Shown: positions 54,489 to 63,518 of the stretch, one piece after another
Layout: each line of letters opens with the position of its first letter
How positions within the stretch are numbered: the stretch's first letter is position 1
NCBI RefSeq assembly: GCF_015704895.1
Contig: NZ_JADQWB010000016.1
Location: 1 to 64,000 of the forward strand
Length of the DNA: 64,000 nucleotides
From: Agrobacterium leguminum
GTDB lineage: Bacteria > Pseudomonadota > Alphaproteobacteria > Rhizobiales > Rhizobiaceae
Direction of reading: 5' to 3'
The notes under the pieces: generated by a model
What the model saw: only the letters and a program-made list of their open reading frames with translations
The model's database searches: none
Told to the model about the DNA's origin: nothing
Made by a program: the position numbers and the translations under genes

Positions 54489-54944
54489 CTAGGACGCGAT
54501 CCAGCGGCGTAGGTAATAGTCGACCTCGGCCCTGCTCTTGCAGTGATACGTCTTGCGGATCATCTTCCTCAACGTTTCGCCACCAGGTCCCATGCGCTCC
54601 TCTGCTTGAGCAAGATCGACTGAGTCCAATTCCTCTCGGGTGAATCCCTCCATCGGCATGGGGTTCACCGTCCAGATCTCACTGAGGCCGGCGATGGCAC
54701 CGTTGGAAAACTCGATGCTCCTCAAGAGCCTCGGAAGGCGGCTTTCCAGCCCATAGAGTCGAGCGGCTCCTAGCTTGGTGCTGACCCGAACATCCACGAG
54801 CGGCTTGCGTCGATAGAACGTGATGTCGACAGGCTGCCCGGAGGTCGACAACGTTGTCAGTTGGTGCGTTAGGACACCTTCACGCGAGCCGAAGTGCTGT
54901 TCCAGGCGTTTCATCGCCTCTTGCGGGGTGATATCGATGCTCAA
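54489..54944 (-). CDS. Hypothetical protein
   Basis: This 151-residue soluble protein begins at a TTG at 54944, chosen because CAGGAGG lies 8 nt upstream. No family was recognised. It has a central beta-rich region (PVDITFYRRKPLVDVRV) and a helical, charged C terminus (ETLRKMIRKTYHCKSRAEVD). It is convergent with the STAND gene (14-nt gap). An antitoxin, immunity or regulatory role would be speculative. Confidence 0.55.
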   Translation of the reverse strand: MSIDITPQEAMKRLEQHFGSREGVLTHQLTTLSTSGQPVDITFYRRKPLVDVRVSTKLGAARLYGLESRLPRLLRSIEFSNGAIAGLSEIWTVNPMPMEGFTREELDSVDLAQAEERMGPGGETLRKMIRKTYHCKSRAEVDYYLRRWIAS

Positions 54945-55065
54945 TGGTACAGCCTCCTGGTTCGTCGGATGCCCCTAAGGCTCTCAAAGTGCTGCTGGGG
55001 TGAAGCATAGATCTTAGGGACTCCTTGCGCCTGCCTGTAGCCCCTTCCTCAAATTTTATTGTCAC

Positions 55066-55433
55066 TTACCTTGCCGGTCTGCAGATCGATGCAAGTCGCG
55101 TCCCGCCAGCGCGACGGCGTGCTGCACGCCTGTACTGCATGACAGAATCGACCAGATCACGGATCGAGGCAAAGCCGTCGTCCGAACGAATTCCGAGGCG
55201 GTCGAAAAGCTCCTTAACGAAAGGGATTTCGATCATCCCGGATCGGCGCGCCAACAAACATGTGGCCAGAAAAACAGCTTGCCGAATGGCCTGCGATCGT
55301 CGCAGGCACCAGCCAGCAAATTGATGACGCGGATAGCGGCTTCTTCCTTACCTTGGCCCAGCACACTGGCAGCGACGGCGACCGATTTGAGGGCGAGGCC
55401 ACAGAGAATTGAGCTGCCTAAACTACACCCCAC
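55066..55433 (-). pseudogene. Frameshifted remnant, unassigned
   Basis: Two adjacent minus-strand frames appear to continue one another across a shift near 55260: ALKSVAVAASVLGQGKEEAA to RRPFGKLFFWPHVC, then LARRSGMIEIPFVKELFDRL to a stop at 55066. Codon composition is coding-like in both. No family was recognised. The region 54945-55065 to its left shows nothing further. Confidence 0.3.
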
Positions 55434-56563
55434 GCCCGAAACCTCCCCCTCCCGGTCATCTCCCGCAGCCCAAGCTCCAAAACGATCCGCCGCGCCGCCT
55501 GCGGCGTCACATCGAGCGTCTTCGCCACCATTTTTGCCGACACCAGCGGTTTGGCCATCACCAACTCAACCAGTTCCGGCAGTTTTGAAGATGTCCGGCG
55601 CCCTTCCAGCTTTCGCTCCATCAGTGTTCGAGCCAACGCCAGCCGGTCATGTTCTTTCAGTCCGATCTCGGCGGCCGCGATCAGCCCGCGGGCGATGGCG
55701 AGCAGCCGGGTTTCTCGATCGCGATGCCGGCGCCGATCGACCGGAATGGTTTTCAGACCGAGATTGATGGCGGCGAGATGGGCGCCGGTGGTGATGCCGG
55801 CTTCCCTTAGGATCGACGCAGCAAATAGTCGGCCGAGCCAGGGCGCATGCTGCAGGACCGACAGTTCGTTCCAGGCATCGAGGGCGACGATCGCCTGCAG
55901 CACCGCCGGTAGGTGTTCGGCCTGGCGCAGCACGATGCGCCATTCGTCGAGCCGGGCATCCTCGTCCCAGTCGAGATCATAAATCATTGGATCCTTTTCG
56001 GCGGGACCTCCGCCGGCTCGGCCGGGACGTTTTGCCTCCTCGATCGCCGCCTCCGATCGCGCCAGCACCGCATCAATGGAGGCATAATCGACGCCGGGAA
56101 GCCCTTCGGCTTCGTCACTGCTTTCCCCCTCCCCTTCCGCATTTGCCGCGACTGCGCGCCGGATGACGCCGGTCGGCTCCCCCACGTCGGCGCCCACCGA
56201 ATTGATGTCCGACGTTTGTCGCAAGGTTCGGCTACCCTCCGCGGACAAAGCCCACTCCGGCAGCTGCGCGGCGATCCGCCGGCGGCTGCGCAGGACGTCA
56301 CGAGCGATGGTGAGTTCATGGGTGGGTGTGCGAATGTCCCGAGTGGCGTCGTGGAGAACGAGGTCTTCGAGATGGACCAGTTCGCCGTCGATCCACAGCG
56401 AGGCGCAGGCATCGGCGAAATTTTGGCGTTCGATCCAGCCTGCGCCGACGGGTGAACGGGCGACGCGCTCATCGAGACGCGTCAAGGCGACACCGGCGTC
56501 GAAAGCCGGTCGCATCAGTGCACTCATGCTGATTCTCGCGAGATCGTAAGCCATTGAAATCAT
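55418..56563 (-). CDS. DUF1612/HTH protein (RHE_PE00001-like), replicator neighbour
   Basis: This 381-residue protein is of a family found on rhizobial repABC plasmids, with an N-terminal DUF1612 region ([20 protein letters not shown], then [11 protein letters not shown]) and a C-terminal helix-turn-helix ([20 protein letters not shown]). It probably binds DNA; its function is unknown. The start may be ATG 56563 or ATG 56554 ([10 protein letters not shown]). A palindrome at 56556-56576 covers the start codon, so autoregulation is plausible. Confidence 0.75.
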   Translation of the reverse strand: MISMAYDLARISMSALMRPAFDAGVALTRLDERVARSPVGAGWIERQNFADACASLWIDGELVHLEDLVLHDATRDIRTPTHELTIARDVLRSRRRIAAQLPEWALSAEGSRTLRQTSDINSVGADVGEPTGVIRRAVAANAEGEGESSDEAEGLPGVDYASIDAVLARSEAAIEEAKRPGRAGGGPAEKDPMIYDLDWDEDARLDEWRIVLRQAEHLPAVLQAIVALDAWNELSVLQHAPWLGRLFAASILREAGITTGAHLAAINLGLKTIPVDRRRHRDRETRLLAIARGLIAAAEIGLKEHDRLALARTLMERKLEGRRTSSKLPELVELVMAKPLVSAKMVAKTLDVTPQAARRIVLELGLREMTGRGRFRAWGVV

Positions 56564-56608
56564 GGTAAATGATTTCTTATGAGAACTCTATAGAGATATT
56601 AGAGTTCT
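56556..56608. promoter_or_regulatory. Two palindromes upstream of the DUF1612 gene
   Basis: GAAATCAT (56556-56563) and ATGATTTC (56569-56576) form an 8-bp dyad with a 5-nt centre over the DUF1612 start codon. AGAACTCTA (56582-56590) and TAGAGTTCT (56600-56608) form a perfect 9-bp dyad with a 9-nt centre just upstream. Both are good candidate operators. Confidence 0.5.
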
Positions 56609-56609
56609 T

Positions 56610-57332
56610 CACATGGTACGGTTTTGAGTTGGATGATCAACCATCGATAAGTACCCCTTATGGGAAAGCATACGTCTTGACATTGAAGATACCTTGGCTG
56701 CAATGGCAAAACCTGTGTTCACGCTTGGCGAGAGGCTCTTCTCAGCTTGATACACTTCTGCACTGCGATCGCAGGCCGCATGACACCTCCATCTAGAACG
56801 TCTCCCCGTTTCCGAATGATTGGGAATGGGAATACGAAAATGGCGAATTGGGCGGGATGTCGGAAAAGCCGCGAAAACAATGTTCCGTAGAGCGTGAGGC
56901 TTTTCATTCGGTGGCTATCTGACCAAAAGAGTGCTTGGCGGCGTGAGCCCATCGACGCCGCCGCCAATCTTGTGATGAAAAAGAACGACTTCATCGTAGC
57001 GCCCCTCGGACGATGCATAACACGCCGCAGCATGACAGAGGTGACTATTATTTAAGCCCCCGCAAAACTGCTCAGACAAACTGAGCTACCTCTGAGTCGC
57101 GTGCATCTGGACAAAGCTACAGCGCGCTGAACGTATTTCCGAAGATCGTTGTTCTGGATAATCAGCCCTCGAACAAACTGGTATCGATTCCCTATAGAGT
57201 TATTCTCTAAATACATAAAAACAAATGTTAAATTTCGATTTTGGCTAACCGAACCCTGTTTCGAAAGAGCGGTCTGTTAAGGCGTTGTTAACTCTAAACG
57301 ACTGGACGTGCGGCAAGAATCGTGTTGTATCT
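56610..57332. other. repA upstream region, no supported gene
   Basis: About 720 bp lacks a convincing gene. Short frames have no ribosome binding sites or family features. TAGAG-TTATT-CTCTA at about 57197-57211 is another small dyad with half-sites like those at 56582-56608. The repA promoter should lie toward the right end, and AT-rich sequence at 57205-57245 is a likely place. Confidence 0.4.
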
Positions 57333-57372
57333 TTGGCGGGCAACAGTCGGCAAACCGAAGGATGCCCGCCAA
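57333..57372 (+). promoter_or_regulatory. Large leader hairpin overlapping the repA ribosome binding site
   Basis: TTGGCGGGCA (57333-57342) pairs perfectly with TGCCCGCCAA (57363-57372), and TCGG (57347-57350) with CCGA (57355-57358) inside the loop. The right arm runs into the repA Shine-Dalgarno AAGGGGG at 57371-57377. The hairpin could limit translation initiation of RepA and so set plasmid copy number or partition dosage. Confidence 0.55.
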
Positions 57373-57381
57373 GGGGGCAAT

Positions 57382-58605
57382 ATGGCGATAGCGAAAAACG
57401 TAGAAGCAACGATCAGTCAGAAGGAAGACGCGGGTGGAAAGATCATGCGTCACGCAGGCCTTCTGTCACAGCAATTGCAGCAGCTTCGCACCCGCATGTA
57501 TCCTCCGAAGTCGGAGAAGAGCTTGAGGCCCTTCCTTACGAACGAAGTCTCCAAGCTGACGTCCATACCCGATTCCACCCTGAAGCTCATGTCGAGCGAA
57601 GGACGCGGTCCGATTCCCGGTCGGCTGGAGAATAATCATCGCGTCTATACGCTTGCCCAGATAAACGAGTTGCGCGAATTCTTTGCCAGCCAGAAGCCTT
57701 CAGAGGCGCTGAGATTTTTGCCGCGTAGACGCGAGGGCGAACATCTTCAGGTCGTCGCGATCGCCAACTTCAAGGGCGGCAGCGCGAAGACCACGACCTG
57801 CGTTCATCTTGCACATTATCTCGCATTGCAGGGTTATCGCGTCCTTGCACTTGACCTTGATCCGCAGGCATCGCTTTCCGCTCTCTTCGGTGCGCAGCCC
57901 GAATTCGATGTCGGCGCCAACGAGACTATCTATGCGGCTCTTCGTTATGACGACGCCGAGCGTCGCCCGATCCGCGATATTATTCGCAAGACGTACTTCG
58001 ATGGTATCGACCTGATTCCCGGTAATCTCGAAGTCATGGAGTACGAGCACGAGACACCGCGTGTGCTGGCCCAAAAATCAGGCTCCGGGGCAATCTTCTT
58101 TGAGCGCCTGAAGCTCGCACTTGCGGAGGTCGACCAAGATTACGATGTCGTTATCCTCGATACACCTCCGTCACTGGGGTTTCTGACGCTCAGTGCAATT
58201 TATGCTGCGACCAGCATGATTATCACGGTACATCCGGCGATGCTTGACGTGGCTTCCATGAGCCAGTTCCTGTTGATGATGGGCGATTTGATCAGCGTGC
58301 TGAACGAGAGTGGAGCACAGCTCGATCAGGATTTCATCCGGTATCTTGTCACCCGCCACGATCCGAACGATGCGCCGCAGTCGCAGGTCGTGGCTATGAT
58401 GCGCCATCTGTTCGGAACTGATGTGCTTCTACCCACGCTGATTGAAAGCACGGCGGTTGAGGCAGCGGGACTTGCCAAGCGATCCATTTACGAACTGGAG
58501 ATGGGCCAGATCGGCCGTGATACGCACAAACGCGCACGCGAGGCGGTGGACGCCGTCAACGAGGCGATATTGAAACTCATCAACATCAGTTGGGGACGCA
58601 CATGA
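57382..58605 (+). CDS. repA: Plasmid partitioning protein RepA (ParA-like)
   Basis: This 407-residue ParA-family ATPase of repABC replicons segregates the plasmid together with RepB and represses the operon. It has an N-terminal DNA-binding extension with an HTH-like region (50-80) and a deviant Walker A KGGSAKTT (131-138). The ALDLDPQASLSALFG segment and the Walker B-like VVILDTPPSLG follow. AAGGGGG is placed 5 nt before the ATG at 57382; a longer frame to 57322 is not needed. It overlaps repB by 4 nt (ATGA). Confidence 0.95.
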   Translation: MAIAKNVEATISQKEDAGGKIMRHAGLLSQQLQQLRTRMYPPKSEKSLRPFLTNEVSKLTSIPDSTLKLMSSEGRGPIPGRLENNHRVYTLAQINELREFFASQKPSEALRFLPRRREGEHLQVVAIANFKGGSAKTTTCVHLAHYLALQGYRVLALDLDPQASLSALFGAQPEFDVGANETIYAALRYDDAERRPIRDIIRKTYFDGIDLIPGNLEVMEYEHETPRVLAQKSGSGAIFFERLKLALAEVDQDYDVVILDTPPSLGFLTLSAIYAATSMIITVHPAMLDVASMSQFLLMMGDLISVLNESGAQLDQDFIRYLVTRHDPNDAPQSQVVAMMRHLFGTDVLLPTLIESTAVEAAGLAKRSIYELEMGQIGRDTHKRAREAVDAVNEAILKLINISWGRT

Positions 58606-59642
58606 CCAGCAAGTCGTCGCGTAAATCCATCGTTGCAAATTTCGGACTGCTGTCGGCGGAGCTCGAAAACCGGCTGTCGACGGACAGTTCTGCCTCCCCG
58701 CAACAATCGCCAGCACCCGCACGTGTGGGCGCTGGCGTCATCGGTGCGGCACATCGGGCAATCGACGACATCAAATCGGAACGCGACCGGCTGAAGGCGC
58801 TTGTTGAATCGGGCGGCGGTGCGATCCGGGAACTCGATCCGTTAATGGTCGATCCCTCCCCCTTTCCTGATCGTCTTCCGGACGACGATGCATCGGACTT
58901 CGAGACTTTCAGGAACTCTATTCGGTCCGAAGGTCAGAAAGTTCCCATTCAGGTCCGCAAGTCACCATCCTCACCGGATCGCTATCAGGTGATCTACGGC
59001 CATCGTCGACTGCAGGCAGCCAAAGATCTCGGAATTCCGGTCAGGGCGATCGAGGTCGAGATTTCCGATGTCGAGCTTGTCATCGCGCAGGGTATCGAAA
59101 ATGCCGATCGTCAGGATCTGAGCTGGGTCGAGCGCGCCCTGTTCGCCCGTCGTATGGATGACGCCGACGTGAAGCCTCGCGATATCAAGGCGGCATTGTC
59201 GATCGATGATCCGGAGCTTGCGCGAATGCGGGCGGTTTATCGCTCAGTTCCCCTCGATATCATCGAGGCGATCGGTCGGGCTGCCAAGGTCGGCCGTCCG
59301 AGATGGGTAGAATTCGCGAAGGTGTTTTCTGAACGTGCTGATCTGCACGAAGAACTGCGTAGAGTGCTGTCAGCCGCCGCAGAGAAGCGGCTGGGGTCAG
59401 ACCAGAAGTTTCTAGCCGCCTTCAATGCCCTGAAACCCGCAACAGAGCCCCGGAAGGACGGCAAGAAGATTGCCGGTGCCGCGGGCGAGCCGCTTGGCAG
59501 TTACTTGCGCACGCCCAAGGACATTCGCATTTCGGCGGAGACGCCGGCCGGAGCAAAATTCCTCGATTTTATCGAAGCCGAACTGCCTACGCTGGTGGAG
59601 CGGTTCGCACGTGAGGGGATCCAGGACTTAAATCGAAGCTGA
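58602..59642 (+). CDS. repB: Plasmid partitioning protein RepB (ParB-like)
   Basis: This 346-residue ParB/Spo0J-type protein binds the centromere-like parS sites and stimulates the RepA ATPase. The N-terminal ParB nuclease-like domain contains PIQVRKSPSSPDRYQVIYGH and RRLQAAK. The signature IENADRQDLSWVERALFARR follows, and then the HTH region. The ATG at 58602 overlaps the repA stop codon by 4 nt. Confidence 0.95.
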   Translation: MTSKSSRKSIVANFGLLSAELENRLSTDSSASPQQSPAPARVGAGVIGAAHRAIDDIKSERDRLKALVESGGGAIRELDPLMVDPSPFPDRLPDDDASDFETFRNSIRSEGQKVPIQVRKSPSSPDRYQVIYGHRRLQAAKDLGIPVRAIEVEISDVELVIAQGIENADRQDLSWVERALFARRMDDADVKPRDIKAALSIDDPELARMRAVYRSVPLDIIEAIGRAAKVGRPRWVEFAKVFSERADLHEELRRVLSAAAEKRLGSDQKFLAAFNALKPATEPRKDGKKIAGAAGEPLGSYLRTPKDIRISAETPAGAKFLDFIEAELPTLVERFAREGIQDLNRS

Positions 59643-59682
59643 CTGGCAGGCTTCGAAATGATTTTACGGAAGGAAAGTGCGC

Positions 59683-59739
59683 AAAAGAAAAAGGCCCCCG
59701 AAACGTTGCCGTCATGGAAGCCCTTCTCGTTGTGTGAGA
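59683..59739 (-). ncRNA. Counter-transcribed RNA (ctRNA/incA) of the repABC operon
   Basis: In repABC replicons a roughly 55-nt antisense RNA from the repB-repC gap represses repC and determines incompatibility. Here the minus strand has an ideal promoter (see 59745-59773). About 55 nt downstream is a hairpin in which AAGG pairs with CCTT around a CG-rich stem, followed by CCTTTTTCTTTT. The length and position match known ctRNAs. The exact ends are estimated. Confidence 0.82.
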
Positions 59740-59744
59740 ACTTG

Positions 59745-59773
59745 AGAATCGCATTTCCATGAATCCTAGTCAA
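59745..59773 (-). promoter_or_regulatory. ctRNA promoter
   Basis: On the minus strand, TTGACT (59773-59768) and GATTCT (59750-59745) are separated by exactly 17 nt. The site lies inside the repB-repC gap and points against the operon, as expected for the incompatibility RNA. Confidence 0.8.
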
Positions 59774-59831
59774 GAGTCTTTGGCATCGTTTTGGTGAGCG
59801 TGGATCTTTTGCCTTTTTGAAAGGTGAGGAC

Positions 59832-61046
59832 ATGGAAGGTGGACAAGTGACGACGCCCTTTGGGCGGCGGCCGGTGACCCTTGCGCTTGTGAAGCGGCAG
59901 ATTGCCACGACCAAGATCGAGGAAGGCAAGTCGGCAGACAAATGGAAAGTCTTTCGTGATGCATCGGAGGCAAGAGAAGTGCTCGGTCTGCAGGATCGTA
60001 GCCTTGCGGTGCTCGACGCTCTCCTCAGCTTTTATCCCGAGAATGAACTGCGCCAGGACGCGCAGCTCGTCGTCTTCCCGTCGAACATTCAGCTGTCAAT
60101 TCGCGCGCATGGCATCGCAGGTGCCACTTTGCGTCGGCATCTTGCTCTTCTCGTTGAGGCCGGCTTAATCATCCGCAAGGATAGTGCGAACGGCAAGCGC
60201 TACGCTCGAAAGGATGACGAGGGATCAATCGAACACGCCTTCGGATTCGACATATCCCCGCTTCTTATGCGTGCTGAGGAACTCGCATGCCTGGCTCAGC
60301 AGGTTGCCGCTGATCGAATTGCCTTCAGAAGAGCGAAGGAAAGCCTGACGATCTGCCGGCGCGATATCCGAAAGCTGATCACCGCTGGCGTTGAAGAGGG
60401 AGCCTCAGGCGATTGGGGCGGGCTTGAAGAGCGATATCTTATGCTCGTCGGACGAATTCCGCGCAACCCGACACTGAATGAACTTGGCGATCTGGGTGCC
60501 GAGATGGGCAGTTTGCGAGCGGATATCCTCAAACTCCTGAATTCTGGCGATTTTTCTTCAAAAATGATCACCAATGATGCTCAAATTGAGCGTCATATAC
60601 AGAATTCAAATACCAACCCTCCTAATGAACTTGAACCTAGCTCTAGAAACGAGCAGGGAGCGAAGCCGGGCGAGAACAAGCAGACGGGCCATGTGCCGAT
60701 CAAGGCTTTTCCTATTGGCCTTGTATTGCGAGCCTGCCCGGAGATTTCGAACTATGGGCCTGGGGGCCAAATCGGGAGTTGGCGCGAACTCATGACCGCC
60801 GCCGTGGTTGTCAGGTCAATGCTTGGGGTTAGTCCCTCCGCATATCAGGAAGCCTGTGAGATAATGGGTCCAGAGAATGCCGCGGTAACTATCGCCTGCA
60901 TTCTGGAACGTGGTGGCCACATCAATTCACCGGGCGGGTATCTCAGGAATTTGACGAACAAGGCAAAGCGTGGTGAATTTTCACTTGGTCCGGTACTTAT
61001 GGCGCTGTTGCGAGCTGGCGGTCACCAGGTGAAAGCCACGGGATGA
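59832..61046 (+). CDS. repC: Replication initiator RepC
   Basis: This 404-residue initiator of repABC plasmids starts with the conserved VTTPFGRRPVTLALVKRQ. It has a winged-helix DNA-binding region at about 60-180 (LSIRAHGIAGATLRRHLALL) and a C-terminal domain ending RGEFSLGPVLMALL. In studied relatives the replication origin lies within repC itself, in an AT-rich part of the coding sequence. AT-rich sequence here is at about 60540-60640. AGGTGAGG precedes the ATG at 59832. The gene is complete, so the replicator should be functional. Confidence 0.95.
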   Translation: MEGGQVTTPFGRRPVTLALVKRQIATTKIEEGKSADKWKVFRDASEAREVLGLQDRSLAVLDALLSFYPENELRQDAQLVVFPSNIQLSIRAHGIAGATLRRHLALLVEAGLIIRKDSANGKRYARKDDEGSIEHAFGFDISPLLMRAEELACLAQQVAADRIAFRRAKESLTICRRDIRKLITAGVEEGASGDWGGLEERYLMLVGRIPRNPTLNELGDLGAEMGSLRADILKLLNSGDFSSKMITNDAQIERHIQNSNTNPPNELEPSSRNEQGAKPGENKQTGHVPIKAFPIGLVLRACPEISNYGPGGQIGSWRELMTAAVVVRSMLGVSPSAYQEACEIMGPENAAVTIACILERGGHINSPGGYLRNLTNKAKRGEFSLGPVLMALLRAGGHQVKATG

Positions 61047-61189
61047 TGGTTGGCGGAGAGGTGATATCTATGACGGCCGCAGCCTGGGACTTCGGAACCG
61101 TAGTCAAGGTGGTGAGGCGGTTAACTGCTCACGTCAGGAAGACGGCCATGCCAGTTATCACCACCCGCCCTGCCCTTCATCGACCCGTC

Positions 61190-61217
61190 CCGTTCACTTC
61201 ACCGAACTGGTGAACGG
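61190..61217. repeat. Inverted repeat downstream of repC, centromere candidate
   Basis: CCGTTCAC (61190-61197) and GTGAACGG (61210-61217) are exact inverted repeats with a 12-nt centre. No U-run follows, so it is not a typical terminator. The half-sites GTTCAC/GTGAAC resemble arms of rhizobial parS palindromes, which are often located next to repABC, but the spacing is longer than the usual 16-bp site. The rest of 61047-61319 holds no gene. Confidence 0.35.
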
Positions 61218-61319
61218 AACAAGATCAATCCACGTCCGGTCGATAATTGGTGTATGCCGCAAAATAAGCCCGCCGTTAGTTCGGCAGGCTCGTCCTCCGG
61301 AAATCTTCCTAAAATGGTT

Positions 61320-62447
61320 CTAGCCCGCGAAACGCTCGGGACGGAAAGTCGCCAACATCGGATGTTCCACTCCCGTTGCAATCTCATAGGCCAGCAGCTC
61401 GCCGGTGATAAGACCAAGCGTTGCGCCACTGTGGCTGAAGGCGACGTAATAGCCGGGAATGGCCTTGATGGCTCCAATCACCGGCTCGCCGTCGCCCGGG
61501 ATCGGTTTCCCACCAACACCGATCGAAGCGACTTCGAGTTGCGGATTGCCTTCCATCACCTTGGCAGCCTCCACCAGAAGCTCGGCAACAATGCTGTCAT
61601 CGATCTCATAGGTGCCGTCCGCACGCACTGTCACACCCTCATCGGCCGCCCAGTCGGCATCCAGCGAGAAGGAGCCACCCGGCGCGGGGCGAACAGCGAC
61701 GCGCGGTGTGTTGAGGACAGCGCGCAGGGGATGGGCGAGCGGTTTGGTCTGCACGAGAAGCGCGACCGGTGTCCCGTCGCCGATTGTCTGTCCGCTTTCC
61801 GCAGCCATTTTCGGCACGGCCGGGCCTGTCGCGAGCACAACAGCATCGGCCCGATGGAGATGACCTTCTGCGGTTTCCGCACCAACGGCACGACCACCCT
61901 CGAGCACGACCCGCGCGGCACCCTGGTCCATTACCAGAACGCCTCCGAGTGTGGAAAACTCTTCCAGAAGCACTCCGATCAACCTCGGCAGATCGACCCA
62001 GCCTACGCCAGGATTGAAGATGGCGCCCTGCGGAGTGATTGCACTTGCATCGAGCCCGGGCGCGACGCCGGCGACTTCTGCTGCGGAAAGCCGCTGCGCA
62101 TCATAGGCAAGCGAAACCTCGTGGCGATAGGCCGCGTCGATCTCGTTGCGCTCATCATCCGCATCCCAGGTCAGCCCTCCATCGAAGCGAAGCCATTCCG
62201 CATCAGGGTTCTGCGCCGCGAGTGTGCGATACCGGTCGATGCCGGCCATACGCAACTGATGATAGGGTTCCGAGCGCATGCGCGCCGAGTTTAGCCAGGA
62301 AAGCGAACGGCCGGAGGCACCGTTGGCGGGCGGGCCGTCATTGAGGATAGTGACCTGGATGCCGCGCCGCGCAAGCTGCACGCCGGTAGAAACGCCGAAG
62401 ATACCGGCACCGATGATGACGGCTGAAGAGATGGTGTTGTCGGTCAT
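61320..62447 (-). CDS. FAD-dependent amine/amino acid oxidase (DAO family), copy B
   Basis: This 375-residue paralogue of copy A has the same VIIGAGIFGVSTGVQLAR fingerprint and FSHSGATLGL motif. It differs in one inner residue (NPGVGWVD instead of NPGEGWVD) and in the last 30 or so residues, where it reads ITGELLAYEIATGVEHPM and ends FAG. It lies 274 nt downstream of repC on the opposite strand. The diverged 3' end marks the edge of the recombined or duplicated block. Confidence 0.85.
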   Translation of the reverse strand: MTDNTISSAVIIGAGIFGVSTGVQLARRGIQVTILNDGPPANGASGRSLSWLNSARMRSEPYHQLRMAGIDRYRTLAAQNPDAEWLRFDGGLTWDADDERNEIDAAYRHEVSLAYDAQRLSAAEVAGVAPGLDASAITPQGAIFNPGVGWVDLPRLIGVLLEEFSTLGGVLVMDQGAARVVLEGGRAVGAETAEGHLHRADAVVLATGPAVPKMAAESGQTIGDGTPVALLVQTKPLAHPLRAVLNTPRVAVRPAPGGSFSLDADWAADEGVTVRADGTYEIDDSIVAELLVEAAKVMEGNPQLEVASIGVGGKPIPGDGEPVIGAIKAIPGYYVAFSHSGATLGLITGELLAYEIATGVEHPMLATFRPERFAG

Positions 62448-62491
62448 GGGGTTGGCTTTCAATCAATTATCATAGGGATGGTGTGAAGCAG

Positions 62492-63499
62492 TCAGGGCTC
62501 TTCCCAGCGGCCGCTGGCGGCGGAGCGGAAAAGGGCGTCGATCGCCTTCATGTTTGCGATCGCGTCGCCAAGCCCCGTCACGAGTGGCTTTCCGGAAAGA
62601 ACCGCCTCAGCGAATGCATCGGCCTGTTCGCGATACTGATCGACCTGGCCGATCACGATCTCCTCGCGTCCGCCGCCGGCCAGATCACGGCCATCGTCGA
62701 AGATGAGGACAGTCGGCTCATCGGCGGGTGCATTGAAAGGAATGGGAATTTCCAGACGTCCGCGCGTTCCAAGCACCGTCACCTTCTGCGTGAGGGACAG
62801 TTGCGTGGAACAGGTGAAGGCAAGCTGCTTTCCCTCCGGAAACGCTAGCAGCCCGCTCGTCAGCCGGTCCGTGCCGAAGACGGGATCGCATTCTATGAGA
62901 GCGATTGCCCGCAGCGGTTCCGCGTCGAACAGGAAACGCGCCGTGTTGATGGCATAACACCCGACGTCGAACAGACCACCGCCGCCGATATCGGCCTGGT
63001 TACGCACATTTCCGGGATCATCGAGATAATAGGAAAAGATCGTCTGGATGGCCCTGACCTCACCAAGGCGCCCCTCCGCGATCAACGCACGTGCTTTCTT
63101 CCATTGCGGATGGTGGCGAACCATGAAGGCTTCGGCGACGGGCAGGTCCGCCGCCTTCTGTGCAGTCGCCAGTTCCACCGCCTGCGCGGCATCAAGCGCG
63201 ATCGGCTTCTCGCAGAGAACGGGTTTGCCCTGCTCCAGCGCCTTGATCGTCATGGGCACATGCAGATGATTGGGCAAAGGGTTGTAGATTGCATCTATTT
63301 CCGGATCGGCAAGCAAATCCTCATAGTTGCCATAGGACCTGGCTATGCCGAAGCGGGCCGCCATCTCCTTCGCCTTGGCGGCATCACGCGAGGCAATTGC
63401 GACAACGCGCCCCAGACGGCTTGACTGGATGGCGGGAATGACCGCCTTTGCGGCAATTCCTGCGCAACCGAGTACGCCCCATCGTATCGTTCGTGTCAT
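62492..63499 (-). CDS. Gfo/Idh/MocA family oxidoreductase, copy B
   Basis: This gene is nucleotide-identical to 27812-28819, including the GGGAGGAG ribosome binding site, so it encodes the same 335-residue MocA-like dehydrogenase. It keeps the same gene order between the FAD oxidase and the ABC fusion gene. Confidence 0.9.
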   Translation of the reverse strand: MTRTIRWGVLGCAGIAAKAVIPAIQSSRLGRVVAIASRDAAKAKEMAARFGIARSYGNYEDLLADPEIDAIYNPLPNHLHVPMTIKALEQGKPVLCEKPIALDAAQAVELATAQKAADLPVAEAFMVRHHPQWKKARALIAEGRLGEVRAIQTIFSYYLDDPGNVRNQADIGGGGLFDVGCYAINTARFLFDAEPLRAIALIECDPVFGTDRLTSGLLAFPEGKQLAFTCSTQLSLTQKVTVLGTRGRLEIPIPFNAPADEPTVLIFDDGRDLAGGGREEIVIGQVDQYREQADAFAEAVLSGKPLVTGLGDAIANMKAIDALFRSAASGRWEEP

Positions 63500-63518
63500 C
63501 TTTTTCTCCTCCCGACGC

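Noticed and set aside
56569..56796. 75-codon plus-strand frame before repA
   Set aside because: It has no ribosome binding site, starts inside a palindrome and resembles no family; it is probably chance in AT-rich sequence.
57271..57287. GTTAA-N7-TTAAC dyad before repA as a parS site
   Set aside because: The arms are only 5 bp and the spacing does not fit the 16-bp GTT-N4-GC-N4-AAC type centromere.
61254..62294. 346-codon plus-strand frame after repC
   Set aside because: It is antisense to the duplicated FAD oxidase; the same shadow exists at 26682-27614.
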